A stretch of 64,000 bases of DNA from Nocardia sp. (GCF_025465275.1 NZ_JAODNK010000153.1:62001-126000); one strand, 5' to 3'. Shown: positions 35,329-44,308, counted from the first letter of the stretch. Translations and numbers: made by a program. Notes: generated by a model not told the origin, from the letters alone.

Positions 35329-35926
35329 ACCGCTCCCGCCAGCGAATCGGCCGAACCCTGCCGAGCCTTTCCCCCGCATACCCGCCTCCAGCGTCGAATA
35401 CCCCCGACGCCCCAGTCCCGACGGACTCGCACCGCGCCGACCGACAGCCCAGCGCATCGGAGAACCACAATTACAGCGACCATACCGCCTGGTCAACGCA
35501 CTCCAGCGCGCCCGAAAAAAGCCACGCCGCAACAAAATCCCACCAGCACCACCTGCAATCCACACCCCACCCCTAACCCCAAACCCCTCACCCATCGCCC
35601 GCTTCGGTCGTCAAGTTTCTAACCTTCGAGCCTTCGCTCTTCAAGTCCTTGTCCTTCAAGTTCTTGTTCTTTTCGGCTCTGTCCGTAACCGCGGAAGGTA
35701 ATTGGAAGGTAATTCGGGTACCCCACCCGACGCCACCAGCACGTCAGGAGCCGTACCCGAGCATCCTCCCGCAGTTGGGAGAAGAGCTGGCGGTTCCAGC
35801 CGGGTCGACCGGCTGTGGTCCGGTTTACGAGAACAGAGAAGAGCCACGAGCCACGAGCAGAAATGTAAGGCCAGTAACTGGGAAGTGGATCTGTATTGGC
35901 AGGCCAGCTGTGGGGATGATTGGCGC
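35329..35926. other. Divergent intergenic region with tandem duplications
   Basis: About 600 bases separate the lipase and YczE-type genes. It holds a two-copy 15-base tandem repeat (CTTCAAGTCCTTGTC and a variant, 35639-35668), a perfect two-copy 11-base tandem repeat GGAAGGTAATT (35693-35714), and a doubled GCCACGA near 35848. Open frames on both strands here are extensions of the flanking genes with poor start signals. No gene is supported. Confidence 0.5.
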
Positions 35927-36580
35927 ATGTTGTTGCGTCGATTGGTTGCGCTCTATGTCGGGTTGTGGCTTTACGGCTTGTCTATGGCGGTCATGCTGCG
36001 GGCGGCGTTGGGGTTGGATCCCTGGGATGTTTTCCATCAGGGGGTGGCTGGCCATGTGCCGTTGAGTTTCGGGACGATTGTTGCCATTACCGGTGCGGTG
36101 GTGTTGCTGGCCTGGATACCTTTACGGCAGATGCCCGGGGTGGGGACCATCAGCAATGTCGTGGTGCTCGGGGTGTCGGTGGATGTCGGGTTGCGGGTGC
36201 TTCCGCATCTGGACGGGCTGTGGCTGCGGGTGGGGGCCATGGGTGCGGCGGTGGTACTGAATGCGATAGCCACCGTGCTCTATATCGGTGCGGGCATGGG
36301 GCCGGGGCCGCGCGATGGACTGATGACTGGACTGGTTCGGCGGACCGGTCGGCCGGTCTGGGTCGTCCGAACTTCCCTCGAGGTCAGTGTGCTGGCGGTC
36401 GGCTGGGTACTGGGCGGCAGCGTCGGCATCGGAACTCTGGTCTACGCCTTCGGCATCGGGCCACTCATCCACCTGCTCATCCCCTTCGTCGATCGTTTCC
36501 TGCCGGGCTTCCGGGAAGTGCACAAGAACGACGGCGACCAGGCCCCGACGGCGACTCCCCTCCCTCTGGCAACTCCCTAG
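35927..36580 (+). CDS. YczE/YitT-like polytopic membrane protein
   Basis: A 217-residue protein with five or six predicted helices. YVGLWLYGLSMAVMLRAALGLDPWDVFHQG at the N-terminus is the conserved opening of YczE-type proteins (short helix, then LGxxPWDVF), and GAGMGPGPRDGLMTGL near 125 is a second family motif. The length equals that of Bacillus YczE. The molecular role is unknown; a transport function has been suggested for relatives. ATG 35927 is used rather than the upstream 35702 opening because the extra 75 residues are low-complexity. Confidence 0.8.
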   Translation: MLLRRLVALYVGLWLYGLSMAVMLRAALGLDPWDVFHQGVAGHVPLSFGTIVAITGAVVLLAWIPLRQMPGVGTISNVVVLGVSVDVGLRVLPHLDGLWLRVGAMGAAVVLNAIATVLYIGAGMGPGPRDGLMTGLVRRTGRPVWVVRTSLEVSVLAVGWVLGGSVGIGTLVYAFGIGPLIHLLIPFVDRFLPGFREVHKNDGDQAPTATPLPLATP

Positions 36581-36630
36581 TACTGTGGAATTTCGAAAGC
36601 TGTTGTGGGAGCTACCGATAACGGAGAGCG

Positions 36631-37290
36631 ATGCGACACGGTAATGGAGTGCAGATTCCGGAGACGCTCGAGGATCTGTGTGCGCCGGAGCGGATGGCGG
36701 TGATCGTCTACGACATGCAGGTCGGGGTGGTCGGGCAGCTTCCGGATGGGCAGCAGGTCGTGGAGCGGGTGGTGCGGGTGGTCGAGGCCGCCCGACGCGG
36801 CGGATATCCGGTCATCTTCCTGCGGCATCTGTTTCTGCCCAAGCGGCTCATGGGTGCGTTTGCGCTGCGTATGGCCATGAACTGGCAGGGGGTGGATTCG
36901 GTGGACGAGGTGAAGCCGATTCTGCAGGCCGATTCGCCGGGGTTCCAGCTCGTTCCGGAATTGCGGCCGCAGCCGGACGAGGTCGTCTTCGACAAGACAA
37001 CCATGTCGGCGTTCGAGGGCACCCCGCTGGCCTCGACACTCCGCGATCTGGGCATCGGCGCGTACGCCATCACCGGCGTGGCGCTGGAGATCGGCATTGC
37101 GCCGACCGTCGCGCACTCCACCGATCTCGGGTTCGTTCCGGTGGTGGTGCGCGATGCCGTCGGTGGTCGTGATGCGGCCGGGTTGGCTCGCGCCTGGGAC
37201 GAATTCGCCTTCCAGGGCAATGCCATCGTCACCGATACCGACACCCTCGCATCGCTGCTGGAGAAGACCGGCTGGCCGCCGGCGCGCTGA
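36631..37290 (+). CDS. Isochorismatase-fold hydrolase with Gly at the usual Cys position
   Basis: A 219-residue cysteine-hydrolase-fold protein. AVIVYDMQVGVVG carries the catalytic Asp near residue 28 and VVFDKTTMSAFEGTPLAS the Lys near 122. The nucleophile segment reads ITGVALEIGIAPT, with Gly in the position normally held by Cys in amidases of this fold. True isochorismatases (EntB, PhzD) also have Gly there, so this may be a vinyl-ether hydrolase and not an amidase. GGAGAG precedes the ATG. The gene converges on ligD with a 3-base gap. No siderophore genes are adjacent. Confidence 0.85.
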   Translation: MRHGNGVQIPETLEDLCAPERMAVIVYDMQVGVVGQLPDGQQVVERVVRVVEAARRGGYPVIFLRHLFLPKRLMGAFALRMAMNWQGVDSVDEVKPILQADSPGFQLVPELRPQPDEVVFDKTTMSAFEGTPLASTLRDLGIGAYAITGVALEIGIAPTVAHSTDLGFVPVVVRDAVGGRDAAGLARAWDEFAFQGNAIVTDTDTLASLLEKTGWPPAR

Positions 37291-37293
37291 ACC

Positions 37294-39570
37294 TCAGTCC
37301 GAGGCGGGAATCCAGGCCGGATGCCACAGGCGTCCGGCCTCGGTCCAGTTCATGAAGCGGACCGTCCCAGTGAGTTTCGGGCTCACCCAGACGGCGTCCT
37401 TGCTTTCCTCCGCGGTGGTTTCATTGTCGAACGGGCTGGTCTTGCGCTCCAGGCGGCGGAGCTGGGTGGACAGGTCGGTCAGCTCCTGTTCGGTGAAACC
37501 GGTACCGACCCGGCCCAGGTAGTAGAGGCCGCCCGCATGCGGAATTCCCACCAGCAGCGAGGCGAATTGGCGGTTCTCCGAACTGCGGTAGCCGCCGATC
37601 ACCACCGGCAGTGTGCGCCAATTGCGGGTCTTGATCCAGGAACTACCGCGGCGACCGGGCAGGTAGACGGAATCGCGGCGTTTGGCCACCACACCTTCCA
37701 GGCCGTTTTCCTGGCTGTGCCGGAGGGCGTCCGCCCCCGAACCCTCGAGTCGGGTCGGAACCAGCAGGGACGGAGCCTGTTTCGCCAGGGCTTCCAGCAC
37801 TAGGCGGCGGTCGTCGTAGCGTTTGCGCAGCAGCGAGGTGCCGTCGAGGTGCAGGACGTCGAAGGCCACGAAGACCGCGCGATGTGAATCGGCGCGCAGC
37901 AGGCCCAGGTTCGCGACGCCGTGATCGTCGAAGACCACTGCTTCACCGTCCAAAAGCACACGGTGGCCGGACAATTCGCTGCCGAGCGCGGCCAGGCCGG
38001 GATAGCGGCCGGTGACCACATGCCCGGTGCGACTGCGCAGTGAGACCGAGCTGTCGTCGATTTCGGCTATCAGGCGGAAGCCGTCCCACTTGGTTTCGAA
38101 CGCCCAGCGCTCGGCGTCGAGCGTGCTGACATCGCCCGGCGTGGCGAGCATGGGGGTCATGCCGTGTGGTAGCGGCACCGGCTCCTTCGGCTTCGAAGGC
38201 TGTTGTACACCATTGCCTTTCGCCGCGGCGTCCGGCGCTGCCCGGTCCTTCATGAGATGCATGAGCCACTGATTGCCATTGGTCTGGATGAGCGCGTACC
38301 GACCGTCCAGCCGCTGCCCGCGCAGGTGCACGATGACCTCGTCGTCGCGCCACTTCTCGGTTTCGTAGACGCCGGAATCCCAGATCTCCATTTCCCCGGC
38401 CCCATACTGCCCCTGCGGAATAGCGCCGTGGAAGTCCAGATACTCCAGCGGATGATCCTCGGTGTGCACGGCAAGCCGGTTCTCGTGGGTGTCGATCGGC
38501 GGACCCTTGGGCACGGCCCAGGACACCAGCACGCCGTCGCGCTCGAGACGCAGATCCCAGTGCAGCCGCCGCGCTCGATGCTGTTGGATCACATAGCGAT
38601 TCCCGGGACTCGGCACCGGTGCGGTGACAGGCACCGGTTCCGGAGTCTGTTGTGCGTCGCGCATGGAGCGGTAGGTGTCGAGGCGGTCGCCGGTGCGCTC
38701 GGGCAGCGGCTCGTCCAACCCCGCCAGCAGATCGCCGTTCTCCTGCCACCGTCGCAATACTTCGTCGAAGTGCAAGTGCCGCAACTGTTTCGGGCTCTCG
38801 ATCTCCTCCCAGCCGCGGGGTGCGGCCACCCACGGTTCGGTGCGCCCGCGCAGCGAATACGGGGCGATGGTGGTCTTGGCCGTATTGTTCTGGCTCCAAT
38901 CCAGCAGCACCTTGCCCTCACGCGCCGATTTGGCCATATTCGCCGTCACCAATTGCGGGCGCAGCTGCTGCAGATTGGTGGCCACCTGCTTGGCGACGGT
39001 GGACGCGCCGTTCGGGCCCAGCTGCCGGTCCAGGGGTACGTAGACGTGAATTCCCTTGGAGCCGCTGGTCACCGGATAGGCGTCCAGGCCCACCTCGCGC
39101 ACCACATCCCGCAGAATGAGCGCGACCTCCGCGCACTGCGCCAGCCCGGCGCCCGGCCCGGGGTCCAGATCGAAGACCAGCCGGGTGATCGGCCCGCGCT
39201 CCGCGCCGTCGAAACGCCATTGCGGCACATGCAATTCCAGCGCCGCCTGCTGACCCAGCCAGGCCATGGCGGCTACCGATTCGATGAGCGGATAGACAAC
39301 CGGCCGGTCGGAATGTTCGATGGTGCGGCGCGGCAACCATTTCGGCGCGTGCTCGGGCAGATTCTTTTCGAAAAACGACGCTGCGTCGACCCCGTTGGGC
39401 CAGCGCTTGCGGGTCACCGGCCGGCCCGCGATATGCGGCAGTAGCGCGGGCGCTATGGCCGCGAAATAGTCGATGACCGCGCCCTTGGTGGTACCGGTGG
39501 CCGGGTACAGCACCTTGTCGAGGTTGGTCAGACCAACCTCGATGCCCCCGAAATCCCGCCGGGACCCCAT
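37294..39570 (-). CDS. ligD: Multifunctional NHEJ ATP-dependent DNA ligase D
   Basis: A 758-residue protein with the three LigD modules in mycobacterial order. The polymerase/primase module (residues about 10-290) has RLVFDLDPGPG as metal-binding aspartates. The 3'-phosphoesterase module (about 325-450) has RRLHWDLRLERDGVLVSWAVPKG. The ligase module has the lysine nucleophile in FETKWDGFR near 495 and GLEGVVAKR. It repairs double-strand breaks with Ku. Ku is not encoded next to it. ATG start at 39570 with TAGACT six bases upstream, a leaderless pattern. Confidence 0.96.
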   Translation of the reverse strand: MGSRRDFGGIEVGLTNLDKVLYPATGTTKGAVIDYFAAIAPALLPHIAGRPVTRKRWPNGVDAASFFEKNLPEHAPKWLPRRTIEHSDRPVVYPLIESVAAMAWLGQQAALELHVPQWRFDGAERGPITRLVFDLDPGPGAGLAQCAEVALILRDVVREVGLDAYPVTSGSKGIHVYVPLDRQLGPNGASTVAKQVATNLQQLRPQLVTANMAKSAREGKVLLDWSQNNTAKTTIAPYSLRGRTEPWVAAPRGWEEIESPKQLRHLHFDEVLRRWQENGDLLAGLDEPLPERTGDRLDTYRSMRDAQQTPEPVPVTAPVPSPGNRYVIQQHRARRLHWDLRLERDGVLVSWAVPKGPPIDTHENRLAVHTEDHPLEYLDFHGAIPQGQYGAGEMEIWDSGVYETEKWRDDEVIVHLRGQRLDGRYALIQTNGNQWLMHLMKDRAAPDAAAKGNGVQQPSKPKEPVPLPHGMTPMLATPGDVSTLDAERWAFETKWDGFRLIAEIDDSSVSLRSRTGHVVTGRYPGLAALGSELSGHRVLLDGEAVVFDDHGVANLGLLRADSHRAVFVAFDVLHLDGTSLLRKRYDDRRLVLEALAKQAPSLLVPTRLEGSGADALRHSQENGLEGVVAKRRDSVYLPGRRGSSWIKTRNWRTLPVVIGGYRSSENRQFASLLVGIPHAGGLYYLGRVGTGFTEQELTDLSTQLRRLERKTSPFDNETTAEESKDAVWVSPKLTGTVRFMNWTEAGRLWHPAWIPASD

Positions 39571-39600
39571 GACAGCAGTCTAGAGCGCATGAAAAGCCAA

Positions 39601-39650
39601 CGGGCCGTTCAGGTCACCGGCGCGTTCTCAACCGGAAACCGAACGGCCCG
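39601..39650 (-). terminator. Inverted repeat after the antitoxin-like gene
   Basis: CGGGCCGTTC (39601-39610) and GAACGGCCCG (39641-39650) are perfect 10-base arms around a 30-base loop, starting 18 bases beyond the antitoxin-like gene's stop and before ligD. It is a plausible terminator. Confidence 0.5.
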
Positions 39651-39667
39651 CAACGACCTGGGTGGAA

Positions 39668-39979
39668 CTACGCCGGAGGCTGCTCCCCCGGAGCAGGCTC
39701 CGCAGCCGGCTCGGGCGCCGGTTCCGGAGCGGGCGCAGCCGCCTCGGCCGGTGCGGGCTCGGCGGGAGCGGCCGGGGCCGCCTCTGCCGCGGCATCGGCC
39801 GGGATGGCGTTCTTGACCGCGTCGGCGCCCTTGTCGATCTGCGACGAGTACTTCCCGCCGGTCTTCTCGTTGAGGACATCTTTGCCCTTGTCGACCGCTT
39901 GCTCGATCTTGTCGGCGTTCTGGGCCGCCACTTCCTTGCCCTTACCGACCAATCCCTTGAGCGTGTCTATCAGACTCAC
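39668..39979 (-). CDS. Rv0909/MT0933-type antitoxin-like protein with Ala-Pro-Glu tail
   Basis: A 103-residue protein. Residues 1-55 are an amphipathic helical segment (LIDTLKGLVGKGKEVAAQNA, KIEQAVDKGKDVLNEKTGGKY) that matches the small MT0933-like antitoxin family. The remaining half is an Ala/Pro/Glu-rich low-complexity tail. A frame opens at ATG 39997, but AAGGAG lies ten bases before GTG 39979 and overlaps that upstream ATG region, so 39979 is preferred. No toxin gene (Rv0910-type) is adjacent, so it may act alone or have another role. Confidence 0.7.
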   Translation of the reverse strand: MSLIDTLKGLVGKGKEVAAQNADKIEQAVDKGKDVLNEKTGGKYSSQIDKGADAVKNAIPADAAAEAAPAAPAEPAPAEAAAPAPEPAPEPAAEPAPGEQPPA

Positions 39980-40010
39980 AGCAACCTGCTCCTTCACTCT
40001 CGGTCATAGG

Positions 40011-41162
40011 TCATTCGCGCACATCCTCCCACCACGTATCCCGTGGTGGGAGGCCAATCGGGTCGATCCGCTGTCCCGGCTTGGGAACGGCGACCTCGGT
40101 GCCCGCCTCCTGTGCGGCCGCGACCAGCCGGCGTACCGGCTCCGACCAGCCGTGAAAGGCCAGATTGAAGGTTGCCCAGTGGATCGGCACCAGCAGCCCG
40201 TATCCCGGATCTCCGACACACAGATCGGCGTGTGCGCGCACCGCCTCCTCCGGATTCATGTGCACATCCGGCCAGTGCCGGTCGTACGCACCGATGGGCA
40301 GCAGGGTCAGATCGAACGGGCCCAGCCGCGCGCCCGCCTCCGCGAACGCCTTGGTGTAGCCGGTATCGCCGCCGAAATACACCCGGCGGGTCGGACCGGC
40401 GATGGACCAGGACGCCCACAGTGTGGTGTTGCGCACCAGCCCGCGCCCGGAGAAATGCCTGGCCTCCGAGCAGGCGATGACCAGATCGGTGCCGTCGGCG
40501 TGCTCACGCTCCAGTTCGGAGAGGGAAACCGAAGAGCCCCAATCCAATTCGACAATGCGCTGCGGCGGCACCGACCATTGGCGCAGATGGGCGCCGATGC
40601 CGATCGGGACGATGAAGACCGCGTCCTGGGTGCGCACCAGCGTGTCGATGGTGTCGCGGTCCAGATGGTCGTAGTGATCGTGCGAGATGAGCACCGCGTC
40701 CAGCGGCGGCAGCGCCTCCAGCGGCGTCGGCACCGGGTGCAGGCGGGCCGGGCCGACCAGCGGCGACGGCGACACGCGCTCGCTCCACACCGGATCGGCG
40801 AGTACGCGATACCCGTCGACCTCGACCAGGCAGGAGGCGTGGCCGTACCAGGTGACCGCCAGATCCGCGGCCTGCTCGGGCGCGACCGGCGTCTCCACCG
40901 GGATCTGCCCCGGCGGGCGACCCGTATCTCGCTGTGTCACAAGCTGATACAGCAGATCCAGCCCAGAGCCGGTGAGCTGGGAGCTCGGCTCGGTGTTGTG
41001 GAACTGCCCCTTGCGATAGGTGGTCGCACCGGTCGCCGTCGGCGCGATGGCCGACGTCGAGGCGCCGATGGCGGACGGGATGCCCCACGCCGCCCGCATC
41101 AACCAGGAAATTCCGAACGCACCCGCAGCCATACCCACCAGTTTGCGTGCATTCGCGGCCAT
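40011..41162 (-). CDS. NAPE-PLD-like metallo-beta-lactamase-fold hydrolase
   Basis: A 383-residue protein. The metal site is ISHDHYDHLDRDTI near 195, with VTWYGHASCLVEVDGYRVLADPVWSERVSP before it and ARHFSGRG, FGGDTGY and PIHWATF after, the arrangement of N-acylphosphatidylethanolamine phospholipase D-like enzymes. A hydrophobic N-terminus (LVGMAAGAFGISWLMRAAWG) suggests membrane attachment. It corresponds to M. tuberculosis Rv0906 next to echA6. ATG 41162 has GGAGAG five bases upstream; ATG 41177 would overlap the echA6 stop by four bases. Likely cotranscribed with echA6. Confidence 0.88.
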   Translation of the reverse strand: MAANARKLVGMAAGAFGISWLMRAAWGIPSAIGASTSAIAPTATGATTYRKGQFHNTEPSSQLTGSGLDLLYQLVTQRDTGRPPGQIPVETPVAPEQAADLAVTWYGHASCLVEVDGYRVLADPVWSERVSPSPLVGPARLHPVPTPLEALPPLDAVLISHDHYDHLDRDTIDTLVRTQDAVFIVPIGIGAHLRQWSVPPQRIVELDWGSSVSLSELEREHADGTDLVIACSEARHFSGRGLVRNTTLWASWSIAGPTRRVYFGGDTGYTKAFAEAGARLGPFDLTLLPIGAYDRHWPDVHMNPEEAVRAHADLCVGDPGYGLLVPIHWATFNLAFHGWSEPVRRLVAAAQEAGTEVAVPKPGQRIDPIGLPPRDTWWEDVRE

Positions 41163-41173
41163 ACGCTCTCCGT

Positions 41174-41899
41174 TCATCTGCCGGTGAACTTCGCCGGGCG
41201 CTTCTCCAGCCTTGCTGCGCGCGCTTCCTTCGCATCATCGCTGGCCCAGGCTGCCGCCAGGGCCGCGCTCTGCTCGGCGGTATCGGTGGTGCGGCTGCCG
41301 TCGTCATTGAAGACCAGCTTCATATGACGCAGCGACAGCGGTGCGAGCTCCGCGATCTGCTTGGCCCACTGCTGTGCGTCGGCCAGCGTGCCGATCTTAT
41401 TGGCGAAGCCGAAATTGTAGGCGTCCTGGGCCGATATCCGATCCGCACCCAGCAGAATGGTGCGCGCGGGACCCGAGCCGATCAGCGCCGAGAGGCGCCG
41501 GACCGTCCAACGGTCCACGGAGATACCGAGTTTCGCCGCCGGCACGGCAATGAACGAATCCGGGCTCATCACTCGCAGGTCCGAGGCGATGGCCAGCTGA
41601 ACTCCGGCGCCGAGCGCTCCGCCGTTGATGGCGGAGATCACCGGCACCGGCACCGTCTGGATGGTGGCCAACATACCTAGTAGGCCCTCCAGGAAGGTGT
41701 CGGAGTAGACCCCGTCCAGATCAGCGCCGGCGCTGAAGATCGGTCCCTGGCCGGTGAGCACGATGACGCGCGCCGACTCGGCGGCCTGCTCGATCGCGTC
41801 GCGCAACAGCCCGACCAGCTCTTCGTTGAGTGCGTTCCGCCGTTGCGGACGCTGCAGTTCGATGGTGACAACTTCGCCATCGTGGCTGACTCCGAGCAT
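41174..41899 (-). CDS. echA6: EchA6-like enoyl-CoA hydratase/isomerase-family protein
   Basis: A 241-residue crotonase-fold protein. TIELQRPQRRNALNEELV, IFSAGADLDG (oxyanion-hole strand) and INGGALGAGVQLAIASDLRV are typical. It aligns closely with M. tuberculosis EchA6 (Rv0905) over its full length, including GTLADAQQWAKQIAELAPLSLRHMK and ARLEKRPAKF. EchA6 of M. tuberculosis binds long acyl-CoA and lacks the two glutamates needed for hydration; the same seems true here. The ATG 41899 has GAAGGA close upstream; the frame is open to 41935. The MBL gene overlaps or abuts its stop. Confidence 0.88.
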   Translation of the reverse strand: MLGVSHDGEVVTIELQRPQRRNALNEELVGLLRDAIEQAAESARVIVLTGQGPIFSAGADLDGVYSDTFLEGLLGMLATIQTVPVPVISAINGGALGAGVQLAIASDLRVMSPDSFIAVPAAKLGISVDRWTVRRLSALIGSGPARTILLGADRISAQDAYNFGFANKIGTLADAQQWAKQIAELAPLSLRHMKLVFNDDGSRTTDTAEQSAALAAAWASDDAKEARAARLEKRPAKFTGR

Positions 41900-41953
41900 T
41901 TGTCCTTCCCCACTGTGCTGCGTACCCATGGTCATCTCAACTGTAAGCGGGCG

Positions 41954-41966
41954 TACCGTCTGGTTC
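41954..41966 (+). promoter_or_regulatory. Leaderless-type -10 element
   Basis: TACCGT at 41954-41959, seven bases before the GTG at 41967 of the FAD monooxygenase. It also lies in the 67-base divergent gap with echA6. Confidence 0.5.
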
Positions 41967-43133
41967 GTGACCGCAACACCCGATGTCGAGATCCTGGTGA
42001 TCGGTGCGGGCCAGGCCGGTCTGTCGGTGGGCTACCACCTGCAGCGGCTCGGGCTGCGACCCGAACAGGACTTCCTCATCGTGGACCACTCCCCCGCGGC
42101 GGGTGGCGCGTGGCAGTTCCGGTGGCCGTCACTGACTTTGAGCACCGTGAATAGGGTGCACGATCTGCCCGGAATGTCCTTCGAGGAGACGTTGCCGGCG
42201 GGTTCGGAGCAGGCGCAGGCGGCCACGGCGGTACCGCAATACTTCGAGTTGTACGAGAAGCGCTTCGATCTGCGGGTGCATCGGCCGGTGTCGGTGCGTG
42301 TGGTGTGCGATCGGGCTACCGCTGTGACCTGCCCGAATGAAGAGGTCGACGGCCTGCTGCATGCGGAGACCCGGCCGGGCGGCAGCATCGATGAAGACCG
42401 AACGGTCTCTACACCGGTGGTGGACAGCAGCATTCGCAGCCGCGGGCTCATCAATGCCACGGGAACCTGGGACAAGCCATTCATCCCCTACTATCGCGGC
42501 GCCGATCGGTTCCGGGGCAGACAGCTGCACGCGCACGACTACCGCACCGCGGCGGAGTTCGCGGGCAAGCAGGTGCTCGTGGTCGGCGGCGGGATCACCG
42601 CCATCCAGCTGCTCGACGAAATCTCGCAAGTGACGAAGACCACGTGGGTCACCCGGCGCGAACCGGTGTTCCGCGACAAGAACTTCGGGCCCGAGGACGG
42701 TCGCGCGGCGGTCGCCATGGTCGAGGACCGGGTGCGGCGCGGATTGCCGCCCGGCTCGGTGGTATCGGTGACCGGGCTCCCCGAGGACGACCGCGTCCGC
42801 GCCGCCCAGGCACGCGGCGTGCTCGACCGGAAGCCCATGTTCGACCACCTCGAAACCGACGGAATCCGTTGGGCCGACGACACTTTCCAGCACATCGACG
42901 TGATCCTCTGGGCCACCGGCTTCCGCAGCTCCCTCGATCACCTGGCCCCGCTGCGCCTGCGCGGGCCCGGCGGCGGCATCACCATGACCGGGCAGCTGGC
43001 CACCCAGGTGGCCGCCGACCCGCGCATCCATCTGATCGGATACGGACCGTCCGCCAGCACCATCGGCGCCAATCGGGCCGGGCGCGCGGCCGCCGTGGAA
43101 CTCACCACTTATCTGGGCCTGCCGCACCGATAG
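41967..43133 (+). CDS. FAD/NAD(P)-dependent monooxygenase-like oxidoreductase
   Basis: A 388-residue protein. ILVIGAGQAGLSVGYHLQRLG (residue 9 on) is the FAD-binding loop, GGAWQFRWPSLTL follows, and VLVVGGGITAIQLLDEI near 205 is the NAD(P) loop. ILWATGFR near 318 is the conserved ATG motif of flavin monooxygenases. It belongs to the broad flavin-monooxygenase/trimethylamine-type group; the substrate is unknown. A longer frame opens at 41754 antisense to echA6 but GTG 41967 is supported by the -10 element and the position of the first strand. Confidence 0.9.
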   Translation: MTATPDVEILVIGAGQAGLSVGYHLQRLGLRPEQDFLIVDHSPAAGGAWQFRWPSLTLSTVNRVHDLPGMSFEETLPAGSEQAQAATAVPQYFELYEKRFDLRVHRPVSVRVVCDRATAVTCPNEEVDGLLHAETRPGGSIDEDRTVSTPVVDSSIRSRGLINATGTWDKPFIPYYRGADRFRGRQLHAHDYRTAAEFAGKQVLVVGGGITAIQLLDEISQVTKTTWVTRREPVFRDKNFGPEDGRAAVAMVEDRVRRGLPPGSVVSVTGLPEDDRVRAAQARGVLDRKPMFDHLETDGIRWADDTFQHIDVILWATGFRSSLDHLAPLRLRGPGGGITMTGQLATQVAADPRIHLIGYGPSASTIGANRAGRAAAVELTTYLGLPHR

Positions 43134-43210
43134 AACAAGGCGGCGCCGATAGCGGGATTCGCAGCGCGGCAGCCATTTCCGAAATTCCGGATCGCGTGGG
43201 GGGCGACGGT

Positions 43211-44233
43211 TCAGGCCACGGCGGGCCGGGCGGTGGCGGGCGTGTTCTTTCCACGAGGCGCACCCGGATCTGCGACCAGGCCGAAGCGAATGAGACTGGC
43301 GGCGGTGTCGAGGAGGGTCTGTTCTACCGGGCGCATGGTCCAGCCGAGTTCGGTGCGGGCCTTTGTGGCACTGACGCGCTCCTGCCGGCCGAGGTAGCGG
43401 GCTGCGGTGCGGGCTGCCGGATTGAAGCGGGCGGTGAGGCGCACCAGCCAGTCGGGGAGGACGCGGGTCGGGACACGGTAGGTGGTGGCCAGGGTGCGTG
43501 CCATGGTGGGGAGCGAAACCTGTGCTCCCGCACAGATATAGCGGCTGCCCGCGGCTTGCGGGGAAGTCATGGCCAGGCGGTGGGCGATGGCCAGATCGCG
43601 CACATCGACGGTGGCGAAACCGAAATCCGGGACGCCGGGCATTTCGCGGGCCAGCAGCAGCCGGACCGCATCGACGGAGGTGCCTGCCACCGCGCGCTGC
43701 ACCGGTCCGAGGATCATGCCCGGATTGAGCACGGACAGTTCGAGTTTCGGATATTCGGCCACGAAATCCCAGGCGGCGCGCTCGGCGAGCGTCTTGCTCT
43801 TCTCATAGGCGTTGCAGGCGGCGGGATCCGACCAATCGGCCTCGGTGAGATCGCGGCCCGGGTTGCCGCAGCGGACCGCTGCCACCGAGGAGGTGAGCAC
43901 CACGCGCTCGACACCGCTCGCGGCGGCGGCGCGCAGCACCCGGAGTGTGCCGTCCACCGCCGGGCGGATCAGCTCGTCCTCGTGTTCCGGTTCGGCGGAC
44001 GGGAAGGGGGAGGCGGTGTGCACGACGTAGCGGCAACCCTCGACCGCGTCGGCCCAGCCGGCATCCGCTCCGAGGTCGGCCGCGACCAGCTCCACGCCGT
44101 CGAGATGGGACAGATCCGCGCGGGCCGGCGCGCGGACGGTCCCGCGCACGCGGTAGCCGTTGCTGAGCAGTTCACTGATGACATGCCCGGCGACATAGCC
44201 GGAGGCGCCGGTGACAAGAACGAGATCGGACAT
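43211..44233 (-). CDS. NAD(P)-dependent epimerase/dihydroflavonol-reductase-like SDR
   Basis: A 340-residue extended short-chain dehydrogenase. VLVTGASGYVAGHVI at the N-terminus is the NAD(P)-binding GxxGxxA motif, VLTSS carries the catalytic Ser, and NAYEKSKTLAE the YxxxK pair near 157. Aldehyde or ketone reduction of a hydrophobic substrate is the usual activity. It is divergent from a TetR regulator and a perfect 23-base palindrome overlaps its promoter (TAGATT lies next to the palindrome on this strand), so it is a likely target of that repressor. Confidence 0.9.
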   Translation of the reverse strand: MSDLVLVTGASGYVAGHVISELLSNGYRVRGTVRAPARADLSHLDGVELVAADLGADAGWADAVEGCRYVVHTASPFPSAEPEHEDELIRPAVDGTLRVLRAAAASGVERVVLTSSVAAVRCGNPGRDLTEADWSDPAACNAYEKSKTLAERAAWDFVAEYPKLELSVLNPGMILGPVQRAVAGTSVDAVRLLLAREMPGVPDFGFATVDVRDLAIAHRLAMTSPQAAGSRYICAGAQVSLPTMARTLATTYRVPTRVLPDWLVRLTARFNPAARTAARYLGRQERVSATKARTELGWTMRPVEQTLLDTAASLIRFGLVADPGAPRGKNTPATARPAVA

Positions 44234-44252
44234 GAGCGGGTTCCAATCTAAG

Positions 44253-44275
44253 CAGTGTTTAGAATCTAAACACTG
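44253..44275. promoter_or_regulatory. TetR operator, perfect 23-base palindrome
   Basis: CAGTGTTTAGA (44253-44263), a central A, and TCTAAACACTG (44265-44275) form a perfect 11-1-11 dyad. It is in the 87-base gap between the epimerase and the TetR gene, adjacent to the epimerase -10 candidate. The length and symmetry are typical of TetR sites. Confidence 0.8.
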
Positions 44276-44308
44276 TATAGATGGCGGGGCGCGCCGAAGT
44301 CAACCCTT

